Origin: Nemophila menziesii
Lineage: Eukaryota > Streptophyta > Magnoliopsida > Boraginales > Hydrophyllaceae
Direction of reading: 5' to 3'
Assembly (NCBI GenBank): GCA_029959085.1
Contig: JARWIR010000001.1
Coordinates: 16,545,730-16,609,729 of the forward strand
Length of the DNA: 64,000 nt
Both the position numbers and the translations under genes were made by a program. This document shows, piece after piece, positions 31,251 through 42,666 of this stretch (the first letter of the stretch is position 1; each line of letters begins with the position of its first letter). Under the pieces are notes generated by a model. The model was not told the origin of the DNA. It searched no databases and saw only the letters and a list, made by a program, of their open reading frames with translations.

Positions 31251-34200
31251 GTGGGAAGTCATGAGATCTTTGTTTATCATGGCCTCATGTTGATATTGTA
31301 TTTGCTAAGATGGAAAGACCGATTGTACGTGCGATGATTGTGAATTCTTTTCTTTTGGTAAAAAGGAATAGAAAAATACACAAATCTAGTGATAGGGTAG
31401 AAATTAGGTTAGAAAATTTAGTATCAATTTTAATAAGAATATTATTATTAAATACAACTTAAAAATCAGTTATTGAGTTTTGAGTACATATGTAGTATTT
31501 CATTTGTTTTTTTATTCTAAAAAGAAGATTATGAATAAAATTATATCCAATAAAAATTAATATATTTTTTATTTATATTTTCCTTTTAAAAATATTTTTT
31601 CCCAATAATCTTCTGAAAATCAGGCGGCAACCGCATTACCCATCCCAAATGTACCCATGTCTAGTGGTCTATAATTCTCATAATAAAAACCCCAAGTTGT
31701 GAAGTTTCTTTCTTTTGGTTCCAAAAAGCTATGAAGTTCACCGATTTAATAACAATATAATAATTAATAGTAAGAATAATGATATATACCACCCGAAATC
31801 ATAAAAAAGTTAATAAAAAAAATTAAAGAGCTTTTAGTCTCTTTCAGAAGCTAGGGGAATTGTTATGATTTGTTTGGTATTCAAGTGAATTGGGTTGTAT
31901 CGACCAAAAAATAAAGCAAATTAGGTGACATGTATGGAAGATGTTAGAGGATGAAGATTCAATTGGAAAAGAATCTTCAGAACTAGAAGTATTTTAGGAA
32001 CAAAAGTGTTTTACGATAAATTTATAATAGTGCATAGATACATCTGTAAAAGAAAAGGTCTCACTACACTAATAAAAAATATCACGATCCCTTCTTTCTT
32101 TAAACTTATAAAAGAAAAAGATCTCGCCAAAACCCTAGTTGTCGTTGTTGACCTTTTTCTCTTCTTTGGCAGTGACGATGACCATATTTCTTTCTTTCTT
32201 TCCTTTTACTCTCGTTTTCCTCTGTTCCTTTCCTTTTGTTTTTTCTCCATTCCATTTCGCCCCCCCTCCGTGCATCTTTTAAATTTGTCAGATTTGTACT
32301 CAGATTTTGGCATTCTAGGTTGAAATTTGTTGTTGTTTTGGATCTTTTAGTGGGGTTTGGTTCCTCACTTGATATTGTTTATAGGTCTAGAAATAGAGGA
32401 AGCCCCAACCCGCCTCAACAATACACGGCAAAAATCAGTTTAGGGTAATTTTTTCCAGATCTCTTTGCCTCTTTTAGTCTTGTATTTGCTGTCGCGACTT
32501 CTCGGAGTTGGTTTGAGGGTGAGGCCTCTTTGTACACATTGTTGTTGTGGTTTTTCAGAATCTATCAGGCACTTTCGTTTTGGTTTCATTTGGTTTTGAG
32601 CGTACGATATTATTTCGATAGCTGTAGATATTCTTATCAATTGGTGTTTGTTGTTCACCCGTGAATGATTTTAGGTTGGGTTCGTTGGTTTGGTCTAGTG
32701 GATGCTCCAAGTTTTTCCATTGTAAAGTTTGGCATTTTAATCGTGTTGGGTTGGTTTTTTGTTGTTTGTAAGTATGTGTTGTTTTTCCCCTGGTTATTGG
32801 TTGCTTACTTGCTCGCCAATCCTGTGTTGCACTACGACTTTTTACATTAGCTGGTTTTGTAAATGCGGGCGTTTGTCGTTCACTCGTCAATTATGTGGTT
32901 AGGTTGTTATTTGTGCTAGGTTCGGTCTTTGTTGTGTTGGGTGGAGGTGGCGACTGTTGACAATTGGGTGGTGTTTATGCTCTCGTTCGACCCCTTCCAT
33001 TTCAATCTATGTTATTAGCACTTGAGCTAATGATACTCTTCTTGATCCGAGGACAACGAAGATCCTCGTTGATGTAGTTGTCGATTTGACTTTTACTATC
33101 AATAATAGAGTTGGCTACGAGTTGATAACTACGGTGGACGTTAAAATGGTTTTTGATCTTCTCCCTCTCGATATGAGGCTTGACTCTTGAGATTGTCTTT
33201 CTTAATGTTCTTGTTACTTTGACCCATTACGATCTTCGCTCACTACTATGGTGACATCGACGTTACTGGTACTCTTTGAAAGGGTGTTGTCGTATGAATT
33301 TGTTCTACTTAGTCTTAATTGTGTATATTATGTCATTTTTTATTCATGTTAAGACATGTCGGGTCCGAGTTTTGTTAAGACCTTACATGCAACTATCTAC
33401 TATGTAATCATTTTTCTTAATATTATGGTTCTTTCGACCATGAAAAACGTAAAAAAGGCAAAAAATAATTATAATCTTGATATAAGATCTCACACTATAA
33501 CTATCTATATCTAAAAAGTAAGTCATCATTCAAATACTTACATAGTCTTCATAAATTATATAAACATCTATAATAATAACAACAAAACTAAAATATTCAA
33601 ATATCAAGAAGAAGAGGACTATATTTTTTTAATATATTGGAGAGAATTTTTGGATTCCGATTCATTGAATCAGTTTGAACTTGTATCGCTTAGAAGGAGA
33701 ACCAAAACTTTGGCTAGTTGAGCTAACCCCTACTGGTTAAGAAGATGACTATATATTGAGACTTCTTAATGACAAATTTAAGCCAATAAATATACTAATT
33801 ACTATACAATTCTTTCATAAGTACGGAGGAATTAAACACATGAATAAAAAAAATTAAAGATCTATTTATAACAACAGAAATCATGCGTAAATAAAAAAAT
33901 CATGAATAAAATATGAGAAAAACATCAAATATAGACATATTGTACAAAATGAGACAATCAATCGTGAGAGGCCGTTGACTGGAGGGAAGGAGAATTATCT
34001 CGTTCCATCGTTTTTTTAATCGCGCTAATAAGCATTTTTCTTTATTATTCATTTTATACTTAACACACACACAGAGGGATGTTTGGACAACAATAATCAA
34101 GAGAGATTCTCTCATTACTAAACTTATAGAACTCGAACGAGACCCTGACTTGACTACAATATTGAGTCCGCTTCTCTTTTTATAAAAGTTTGTGATCATG

Positions 34201-34590
34201 TGAGTTGAGTTCCTATAATTATATGACCAAACCATGTTCTTAACCCGTGTCTTAATTTTCTAAATGTTACAACACTTTCATTACCAATTATATCCCAATA
34301 AATCTTGTAGTCCCAAATATGGTCAGAACTATAGATTTTCTTATACGATTGGACTTTCTTTATTTAAAAATCCCCGTTAATTGATTAAGGCCCAACCATA
34401 AAAGTAAAAAGTATTATGAGAAATCTACCACCAGACCTAATTAATTAACTTGGTAGCCAATATATCTTTTGTTTATACGTTAGTCCACTGGATTTTCAAC
34501 TTGACGATCCATTGACTGTTGTTGCACTTTCTACGTTGACGTTTTAAGAGGTTGCTACCGAGACATTTGTAATGAGTGATTAGTCGCCTT
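31251..34590. other. No gene recognised
   Basis: 31251-32000 and 33340-34590 are AT-rich and featureless. 32090-33330 is richer in G and C and begins with ccaaaaccctagttgtcg, the kind of sequence seen in plant 5' leaders, followed by CT-rich DNA. However, frames are short and unrelated to any domain I know. A decayed gene or non-coding transcript cannot be excluded. Confidence 0.35.
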
Positions 34591-35460
34591 TATATCATCA
34601 ACAAGTTCCTTAGCCTTCTCTCTCAAACGCTTCTCATCGGTAGCCATAAGGGAGTTTAAAATGAAGTCTCGGACAAGCTCCATCATCTGGTTAGCACTTT
34701 TTAATTAGAAGGTGGCGTTTCCCTTTAATCATATCACTAGATGAAGCAAGGTGGAGATATAGGATATGTTGAATGCACAAAAGGTACTCTACTATGTTTC
34801 CTCCATCATAAATGGTCGCAGATCTATGGTGTAACTCATCCTTGAGTTCCATTGGAAATCCATACCGAGTTATGGTCTCAGATCGGGATGGAGTGCACTT
34901 AGATTTTACCCTTCTTTGAACTAGAAATATGGTTGAGTGCCTATCAGCTGCCTAGCTACTTTCCAAGCATATGTCACCTCTAAAGGGATCATTCGTGCTT
35001 TGTTCTCTAGCTTTTCATTTTCTGCCTATAATCGGGATTCCAAGCTTCTAGCCTTGTTACTCTCGGACCGAAGTTGATAAATCATGGATAAGTCCTCCAC
35101 CTTGCTCAAAGAAGCCTGAAAGGTCACCATAGGTCCTTCCCATGAGGACAAAAGGAAAACATGTACATGGGCAACCTAGCAAAAATAAGCGAATTGAGAT
35201 TAGCAAAAACACGTGAAAAATATACACCAAATAGTGAAAAATAACATAACAAGGAAATTGGATGATGCAGTAGTGAATTTGCCTCATTTCCATTAAGGGG
35301 TGGGTCACTTTAAGATAAACTTGGCAAATAGACAAATGGAGATCCTTCCCTCTTACCCCAAGAGTCGAGGGTTCGCCTTCATTTTTCCACCTCTGAGAGA
35401 ATTTCCCTTGAGCCAAAGAGGTGTTTATGGAATTTCCATTCATTTTGAAGGATACCGAAT
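34591..35460 (-). pseudogene. Possible retrotransposon gag-like relic
   Basis: On the minus strand, pieces such as AENEKLENKARMIPLEVTYAWKVARQ (about 34920-35040, coiled-coil-like), and RWKNEGEPSTLGVRGKDL further 5' (35390-35340), look like fragments of element-encoded proteins. There are several stops and no domain I can name with confidence. The fragment sits next to Gypsy RT remains at 35465. Confidence 0.3.
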
Positions 35461-35464
35461 GGCA

Positions 35465-35560
35465 TGAATCATCATTCTTTGGTAAGTTGCTTTAGTGTTC
35501 TTAAACCCAAATGGCATGACTATGTAGTAATACGACTGATATGCAAACTAATATGGTATC
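35465..35560 (-). pseudogene. Gypsy RT fragment
   Basis: Reads YIVMPFGFKNTKATYQRMM, the RT motif MPFGLKNAGATYQR of Ty3/Gypsy. It fits as the continuation of the relic at 36550-38000, from which it is separated by about 1 kb of unrelated DNA. Confidence 0.7.
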
Positions 35561-36549
35561 GTTACATATTAATAGGACATATAAGTTTTAGTTTATCTTT
35601 TTATTTGGTTATATTACATGATTTATGGGTAAATGGAGTTTTACAACCCTAAATAAGGAAATATACTTAAACTGGAGATATAACAACTATTTTAGGAAAG
35701 TGTTATTTTTTCCAGTTACCAGAAGATTAAATGGAAGTTATACCTATACTTAGAGTAAAGAACATATAAATTGGATAAGCAAGTCGGCTGATGTAAAAGC
35801 CATTTTCGTCCACCTTAAATTATAATCAAAACTACCAACTTGGAAGCCAAGAAATACTTTCTTGGTAAGTAGTCCATAAAAAGAAGATTCCAAGAAAAAG
35901 TAGAGTCCAAGAGAAAGCAGAGTCCAAAAAGAAAAAAAGTCTATAACATAAACGAATAATAGAAGATAATGATTAAATAAAATAAGATAAATGCAAGCTT
36001 AAGATTAATACTAACCTTATGCATTCGTCATTACATTCTTAAACCTAGTTCTTACAAATAAAATAGACTTATATAAGCTTAAAATAGGCAATTTTACGAG
36101 TACTTAAGCACCATCATCTGAGGTGTTAGTCTAGGATTTTTGTAATTATAAGTCATGTTCTTTTTAATAATATTAGTAGTTTTTGTGCGTTATTGAAATT
36201 GTTCTACTCAATAGTTAACCTCTTTAAGTAGGAAAGAAGCATCGTAATTGATATGCTGAAGTGTGATGACTCACCATCTCAACGCATCAAAGTACGTTTC
36301 CATCAAAATCAACTATCATAAAGACTAGTAAAGACTTAAATCGTAACTATTTTGGAGGTATAGTGTGACGACATCCTTTCAAAATCAACATGTTATTACT
36401 GTTAATATCTATATAACTGTATTCAACTCTACTTCAATATTTAAATCCATGATAATGATTGCATAATTCAAATTTGTGTCCTAAGTAACTCTATCCCATC
36501 AATTAAACCCCATCTCAGTACAATAATAATATAATCCAACAAATTCCTA
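35561..36549. other. AT-rich insertion-like stretch
   Basis: About 1 kb that separates two parts of a Gypsy RT which should be only about 180 bp apart. 35690-35740 loosely resembles 48760-48810. No ends or coding motifs found. Confidence 0.4.
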
Positions 36550-37162
36550 ATTGAATTAACCAAGCGATCGATTTTGAGCAATGGAAAACAAACTTTTGGG
36601 CATGCTCGAGTTAGATTTGTGTAATCAATGCACATTATCCAACTATAGTTGGGTTAGGATAAATCACCGGGTTGGATACCCAATTAGGATACTTGTCTTC
36701 ACATATGTGCTATGTTGCGATCAATTGATCGAATTCTTATTTAATCACAACATTCACCTCATACAAGGATATTCATCTTTTTTGCTAAATGGGGCAAGCG
36801 TCTAGATAGAAGTTGATTTGGTGGAAGGACATGGTTTAGTTGATCCTAACTATATATTTTATTTCACATGCAAACAATAAATAATTCTCACTGAGGGTGT
36901 TGCAAAGCTTACACCTTTGATCAATGCTTAGTGACTCTGCAATTTTATCTTCTCTCTTGACCAACCCGATGGTTGCTTCAATTATATCTTCTACATGAAC
37001 ATGCTTAACTAGTGGGCATTCTTCCATTACTTTAAGGACAAATACACCCGACCAAGACAATGAAATATGACAATACTCTCGGGCATGAGGTTGATTTCCT
37101 TTTGTAATGTCTATGCATTCCCTTATAGGAAAATTCATGGTGAGATGATACGTTGATATGAC

Positions 37163-37462
37163 TTATGATGTAGAAATCACCGTCTAGGCGCGTCTAAGTA
37201 CCCACCTAGGCGTCAACTCCCCCATTAGCCGCCTACACCTAGTAAAAATGCTAGGCATTTTTTCCTAGTGCCTTAGTCGCCGTGGAAGAGGCGCCTAACC
37301 CGCCTATGCTCCAATTAATGGAAAAAAATGACAGCCTAGACCCTCTTTTTATTTTTCTTACTCTCGAGAATTCTTGAACTGATATTATAACTCAAAATTT
37401 AGTATTTTTATTTTTACTAGTGTTGTTAGATGAATATTATGACTTAAATAGTTAAAATTACT

Positions 37463-37500
<38 letters not shown>

Positions 37501-37606
37501 TACTCAATATACAAAATTATATATCGGGACTTAAAACCGCCTAATCATGCATAGGCGTCAGGCCCGGTCGACCGCCTAGGCTGCAAAACCGATTTCTACA
37601 ACATAG
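37163..37606. mobile_element. hAT-like MITE inside the Gypsy relic
   Basis: 444 bp with ends ttatgatgtagaaatc and gatttctacaacatag (imperfect inverted repeat), flanked by gatatgac at 37155-37162 and 37607-37614. It splits the protease between RVVI and STYHL, so the empty site can be read directly from the protein. The ends are rich in cgcctagg words and the interior contains a microsatellite. An 8-bp duplication suggests hAT. Confidence 0.82.
37464..37502. repeat. (CA)n(TA)n microsatellite
   Basis: About ten CA followed by about eight TA, inside the MITE. Confidence 0.95.
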
Positions 37607-38151
37607 GATATGACGACTCTCATTTTGTTTAGTGTGGTATTACCATTGATTGCATGGTCAGAAAATACATAGTCAAACACGACAAATCTATTGTAGATGG
37701 CTACAAATAATGGATCGTATCCTATTTTAACTGGTAATTTAAGGTATCCAACATGTCAGACAATTTGGCATGTGAAACCTTAAAATCATTTCACTGTAAG
37801 CTTGAACATTAACGAGATAAAATGTTCATCTGGTGTACTATTTTAATGAATATTAGATCCACCAAAATACCTATTTAAATGAGAAAAAACTAAGGAAGTG
37901 TAGTCCCAATAATATTAGGATGTCAAGTGCATCGTCATGTGGGAACATTAAGCCTCGAGCATCCTTGTTATTGATATAGATATCATCTTCATTCTTGGGA
38001 TATCTCGATAGTGGAATTCCACATCCTCTATGTACTAATTGATTGATTTATGATCGGGTTTTTCTAGTGACGAAACCCCTTGCAGTGGTTAAATTTATTT
38101 TTTGGAAATTAAGAGCATCGAACAATTCTTAACTTCCAAAAAATTAAGAGC

Positions 38152-38331
38152 ACGAGTGGGACAGATCTTGAACGTGTTGTATTCTTGGTGATCAGTAGTC
38201 CAGCCCTACAATCAGGTGATCCAGCGATACATCCATTTAGACTAGAGGGTTAGGACCTAAAACCCCAGTTCTCCCACTCGTACAACCCAATGCCCATGAT
38301 ACACCAAGAATACAACACGTTCAAGACTGTC
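38152..38331. repeat. Inverted repeat able to form a long hairpin
   Basis: 25 bp at 38166-38190 are the exact reverse complement of 38302-38326. With two single-base gaps the arms extend to 38160-38194 and 38297-38331. The loop is 111 nt. A second inverted pair, acgagtggga (38152-38161) and tcccactcgt (about 38272-38281), overlaps it, and a third (ttttttggaa.ttaaga, 38098-38143) lies just left. Could be a foldback remnant or a small-RNA precursor. Confidence 0.8.
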
Positions 38332-38339
38332 CATATTAA

Positions 38340-38972
38340 AAAGAAATTTGAACTATATACCTTTCATTCAAATCTTTAAAATATAGAAAGAATAACACGG
38401 ACTAACCCACTTAAATTAACTCTAACTGGTTATAATATCAGTTTATTGTTTATATAGATTGGCAAAGATTCTATTGTCATAAACGAACCATGGTGACATA
38501 CATTGATACTGTGATCCATCTAAACATATGCTATAGACATTATTATTACTAATAATATATACATTAGAGATTATGTTCAACTGATTCGTCTTCTTCTTCT
38601 AATATATGCATCACCATTTCTCCTAATTAATTATATTTGCAAAATTGATAAAAAAATTATATTTGCAAAGATCACTTTTCTCTTTTTGCAAATATCACAT
38701 TCTTATAATATTGGAATAATAAGGAAGGCCATAGAAAATTGTAAAATTCGTTAAATGGATACCTTATTTATTAAATGCTTCATATATTAATTTAAAAAAG
38801 ATTTATATATTGATGAAGAATATATCGTAATATTATAAAGATTTATATATCGCAAATATCTCTTTAAGAATGGATATGTATGTTTTAATTTCTTTTCCTT
38901 TTATCCAAAATATAATCGATAAAAATGAAAAGAAATTATTTGGACTATTTAATTATTATTCTTATCTTGTAA
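38340..38972. other. AT-rich stretch, no gene seen
   Basis: Nothing recognised between the hairpin and the MITE. Confidence 0.4.
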
Positions 38973-38980
38973 ACTTTAAC

Positions 38981-39555
38981 TAGGGATGACAACGAATCGG
39001 ATACCCGCGAAAAATAGCATAACCACATCCACATCCATTAAGAAAAACGATAACCAAATCCGCATCCATTAACCATCGGATTTTAGATTTATTCACCAAA
39101 TCCGCATCCACGGCGGATGCGGTTTATCCGTGGTTAATCCGCATCCGCAATCGTTTAATAGGTTTTAAATAAAATAATCTAATAAAATATTTTTAAAATT
39201 ATAAACTAGCTACAAAATTAGTGGGAGATCATAAATAGGTATTATGCAATATAGTGATAAACTAGAAAATATACTTTATGTAGGGAATAATTTTATTTGT
39301 CGATATTATGTATAGAATTTGTACATAAAGAATAAATTTATGTATAATATATTTTTATTTTTTATTTTTATATTATATTCGGATTTCGGATTATCCTTCG
39401 GATTATTGTAAAAACCAAATCCTAACGGATAATCCACCGGCTACCTTTTGTGAGAACCAAACCCTCATGGATGCACCATCGGTTCCACTAACGGATTATT
39501 TATCGGATCGGATATCCACCGCTTACGGTTAATATTTGAACCATTGCCATCCCTA
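38981..39555. mobile_element. hAT-type MITE with perfect 8-bp target duplication
   Basis: 575 bp, tagggatgacaacga...ccattgccatcccta, flanked by actttaac at 38973-38980 and 39556-39563. The interior matches the element at 63076-63663 closely (atccgcatccattaacc, ggatgcggtttatccg, ggatgcaccatcggttcc). Non-coding. Confidence 0.92.
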
Positions 39556-39613
39556 ACTTTAACCTCTCTACACTTTTTTATTAATAATTTCATTCTTTAA
39601 TACTTCACATAAT

Positions 39614-39644
<31 letters not shown>

Positions 39645-40801
39645 TTTAATATATTTAAGAATAATTTGATTCCGTTAAATTAGATAAACTTGGAAAAACA
39701 TGACCAATTCAATATTTTCTTAAATAAAAACATATAATTTATTAATAGAAAAGATTAATGAACATTAATAGGGCAAATATCATCCAAATGTAAATTATAA
39801 GATCAATAATTACTTAAATAGTTAGAATATTATATAATAATAAAAAATTCTGAAATCATATTTTATTAATATTAAAATAATCTTTGAATCTAAAATGATT
39901 CTCACATATATATTCTTTCTAATATTACAACATCCAATAAAAAAAAACATACTTATTTTTACGAAAAACCAACATCATATTCCTAATAAAGTCCAATTGT
40001 CCACTATCGTTCTTTTAACATCTATACATGCCAAAGATCAACTTCTAGCATTATTGATCACCATAGTAACTCGAATAAAAAAAAAAGTCACTTGCACTAT
40101 AAGTGTTTTTTTGGACGAAAATAAAAGAAACAAAATTACAATGATATCATTGGATAATCAACGGAATACAAAAATAAAAGCCTAATATAAAGCTCAAACA
40201 GATATATTTTTCGTTGAAGTTTTCTAGATATATATTTTTTTTGGACGGGTAGTTTTCTAGATATTTAAAAGATAAAAATCAAAGAAACACAGGTATAACA
40301 AAAAGAGAAAGTAAAATCAACTTTTTGATTAATTTAATATTCCTTCCAAAATGTTTAAGATTTTAAAATCAATTACATATTTTTTTTAATCAAATAATTA
40401 ATTATATATATAAAAGAAAGAAATCCTCCCATTTACCCAAAAATTTGAAAGGCTTAGTATTGGGAAAAGATAAAATAGTATTATTTAAATTTATTTGTTA
40501 CCAGCTCATGCTTATGGTACACTCCAGACAAAGACAACATAAGATTATTTTTTTCTTTTTCTTTTTCTTTTTTCTTTTTTCCTTTTCTCTTTCCATATCC
40601 ATTAATGAAGGAGCAGCAACAAAGTACTAAAAACCAAAAGCAAAAACACATCAAGAAAGTCATAGGCTTCTCCTCCTTCTGGCGCCATATGTTCACCAAC
40701 CAATATTTTCAAAATACAAAACAAAACCTATAACTATTCCTACTTTTACTTAAATATTTAAATATATTGTATTAAGTCTTTAAGAAAAACGAAAAAGAAA
40801 A
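39556..40801. other. Upstream region of the AHL gene
   Basis: AT-rich, with a (TA)n microsatellite at about 39613-39640. The open frame at 39895-40185 has no motif and is not called. A pyrimidine-rich stretch lies at 40543-40592, within the presumed 5' leader of the AHL gene. Confidence 0.5.
40403..40415 (+). promoter_or_regulatory. Candidate TATA box of the AHL gene
   Basis: tatatatataaaa about 390 bp before the start codon. If used, the leader would be about 350 nt, including the CT-rich stretch. The region is so AT-rich that this is only a candidate. Confidence 0.35.
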
Positions 40802-42666
40802 ATGGAAATGGAAGATAAAGAGAGCACTGAATCTGGTTCACTTGGCGGTGGTAACTCAGAGATCGAGTCACCACTGGTGAGTAGTATGGGTGGTGGTGTT
40901 AGTGGGATGGTGATGCCACAGGTGGTGAATATGAGTATAGGAAATGGGGTTGCGTTGGTGCCGTCTACTGGAGGGGTTATGGGTGGTGGTGGTGGTGTTA
41001 GTGGTGCTGATACGTCTGGGAAAAAGAAAAGGGGAAGGCCAAGAAAGTATGATGCAGATGGTAATTTGAGTGTGCAATATTTAGCAAGAAAAACTCAAGC
41101 AGCTGCAGCTGTGGCGGCGGCTGCGGCAGCTGGTGGTGGTGGACTTCAATCTCCGCCTGGCTTTTCCTTCTCATCACCCTCTTCTGGGGAGTTTTCTTCT
41201 TCGAAAAAAGTCCGTGGTAGGCCCTCTGGTTCTTCTAGTAGCATGCTACTTCTTGCTTCTTTGGGTGAGTTTTAACAAACCCTTTTGAAATTCAGTATCA
41301 AATTTCTCTTTTTTTTCATTTATTTTTCTAGATCTTGACCTATTTTATTCGAAATTTTGAAAATTTTCATCTGGGCTTTTAAATTAAAAGGGTAATTAGT
41401 TTGCACCTGGTTGTAGTTCCTTTTTTACTATATATTTATCTGCAAGATAGCTCCTTTTTTACTATAATTTTACCGACCAAGTAGACGGCTTTAATCTTTA
41501 AATCGGGTCAATCCTGACCCGATTAACTTACTTACGGTTGGATCTTCCGAATGAGAGGATTTAGTATCGTGCAAAGGGTGTGAATAACCTTGTAAGATGT
41601 GTAAGAGTAGATAAAAGTAGTTTTCCCTTTTCTTCTACAAATAATATCTTAAACATGCTTAATTTGTGAAGGTGAGCTGTTTTCAAACACAGCAGGAACA
41701 GATTTTACACCACATGTGGTCACAGTACATACAGGAGAGGTAATAAACTTATTTTGATTTAGTTTTACCAAATTGGGAAACATTTAATACGGATCTAATA
41801 ACGTTTTCTAAAACTATATCATTCATTATTCACAGGATGTTGCTGGAAAGATTCTTTCACTTTCTCAAAAGGGTCCTCGAGGACTTTGTGTTCTCTCCGC
41901 AAATGGAACTATTTCTAATGTTACGATTCGTCAGCCAGGTTCTTCTGGTGGTCTCTTGACTTATGAGGTACTATCAACCATGTTTTAATTCTTGATATGC
42001 TTATTTTAGTCATGTGTTCACGTTTTTCTCTGTTTATTACATGACGATCAATATGCTAATGTATGATAATGCAGGGGCGCTTTGAGATTTTATCTTTGAC
42101 CGGTTCATATGCGATTTCTGAAAACAATGGCATGAAAACTAGGACAGGTGGATTAAGTGTTACACTGGCTGGTCCTGATGGGCGTGTGGTGGGTGGTGGT
42201 GTTGCTGGGGTACTATTAGCTGCTACTCCAATCCAAGTAAACAAACAAACACCTTCTTCCGTTTTATTGTAATAAATCTTTTCTTTTCTAAATATGGCGT
42301 GATTTTCTTTTACAGATGGTAGTTGGAAGCTTTATACCATTTGGGTATAAAATGCTGAAAAAGAAACATCAACCTGAACATAGAGTTGCTCCAGTGATTC
42401 ACAATATTACACCTACGGCTACTACTACTACTACTACAAATGCATCGCCGTTTGCACAGGTGGCACCAGTGAACAATAACGTATATCCTACTCCAACATC
42501 TCAATTGCCAGTACTACAAAGCCATGGAGAAGCTGATAATAACAACACAAGCTACAAAGAGAATCCAAATTCAGCATCTACTGATAGTGCTGAATATTAT
42601 AATAACTCTGGACCAACTTTAGATCACAGACCATCTCCTGACATTAATGTGTCTGTATTCATGTAG
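40802..42666 (+). CDS. AT-hook motif nuclear-localized (AHL) protein, five exons
   Basis: Exons 40802-41264, 41672-41739, 41836-41967, 42075-42236, 42316-42666; all introns GT..AG; 391 residues. AHL proteins bind AT-rich DNA in the minor groove and oligomerise through the PPC domain in the nucleus. Seen: Gly-rich N-terminus; AT-hook 1 KKKRGRPRKYD (residues 74-84); polyalanine 101-110; AT-hook 2 core VRGRPSGS (137-144); PPC domain from about 166 (FTPHVVTV, ILSLSQKGPRGLCVLSANG) with the hexapeptide GRFEIL at 222-227, then VVGSFIPFGYK. Four introns and an RGRPRKY hook fit the intron-containing AHL clade. The second hook lacks the usual basic/Gln tail (reads SSSSMLLLASLG). Start ATG has A at -3 and G at +4. 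No disabling changes; the one host gene in the window. Confidence 0.93.

Larger units (their letters stand above)
36550..38000 (-). pseudogene. Ty3/Gypsy relic: protease to RT start (split by a MITE)
   Basis: From the 5' (right) side: DARGLMFPHDDALDIL (about 37965-37905), the segment before the protease; then GYLKLPVKIGYDPLF, FDYVFSDHAINGNTTLNKMRVVI, the retropepsin C-terminus; then, beyond the inserted MITE, STYHLTMNFPI (37150-37130), VEDIIEATIGLVKREDKIAES; and finally RT entry KYPNWVSNPV and MCIDYTNLTRACPK (36690-36570). Several stops. Not functional. Confidence 0.75.

Noticed and set aside
32006..32890. Cluster of 60-110-residue frames on both strands
   Set aside because: None resembles a known protein, and no exon chain could be supported. 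Reported only as a possible decayed transcript region.
39895..40185. 96-residue frame upstream of the AHL gene
   Set aside because: Low-complexity Ile/Lys-rich translation of AT-rich DNA.
40868..41077. Minus-strand frame rich in Thr and His
   Set aside because: Antisense of the glycine-rich N-terminus of the AHL exon 1.
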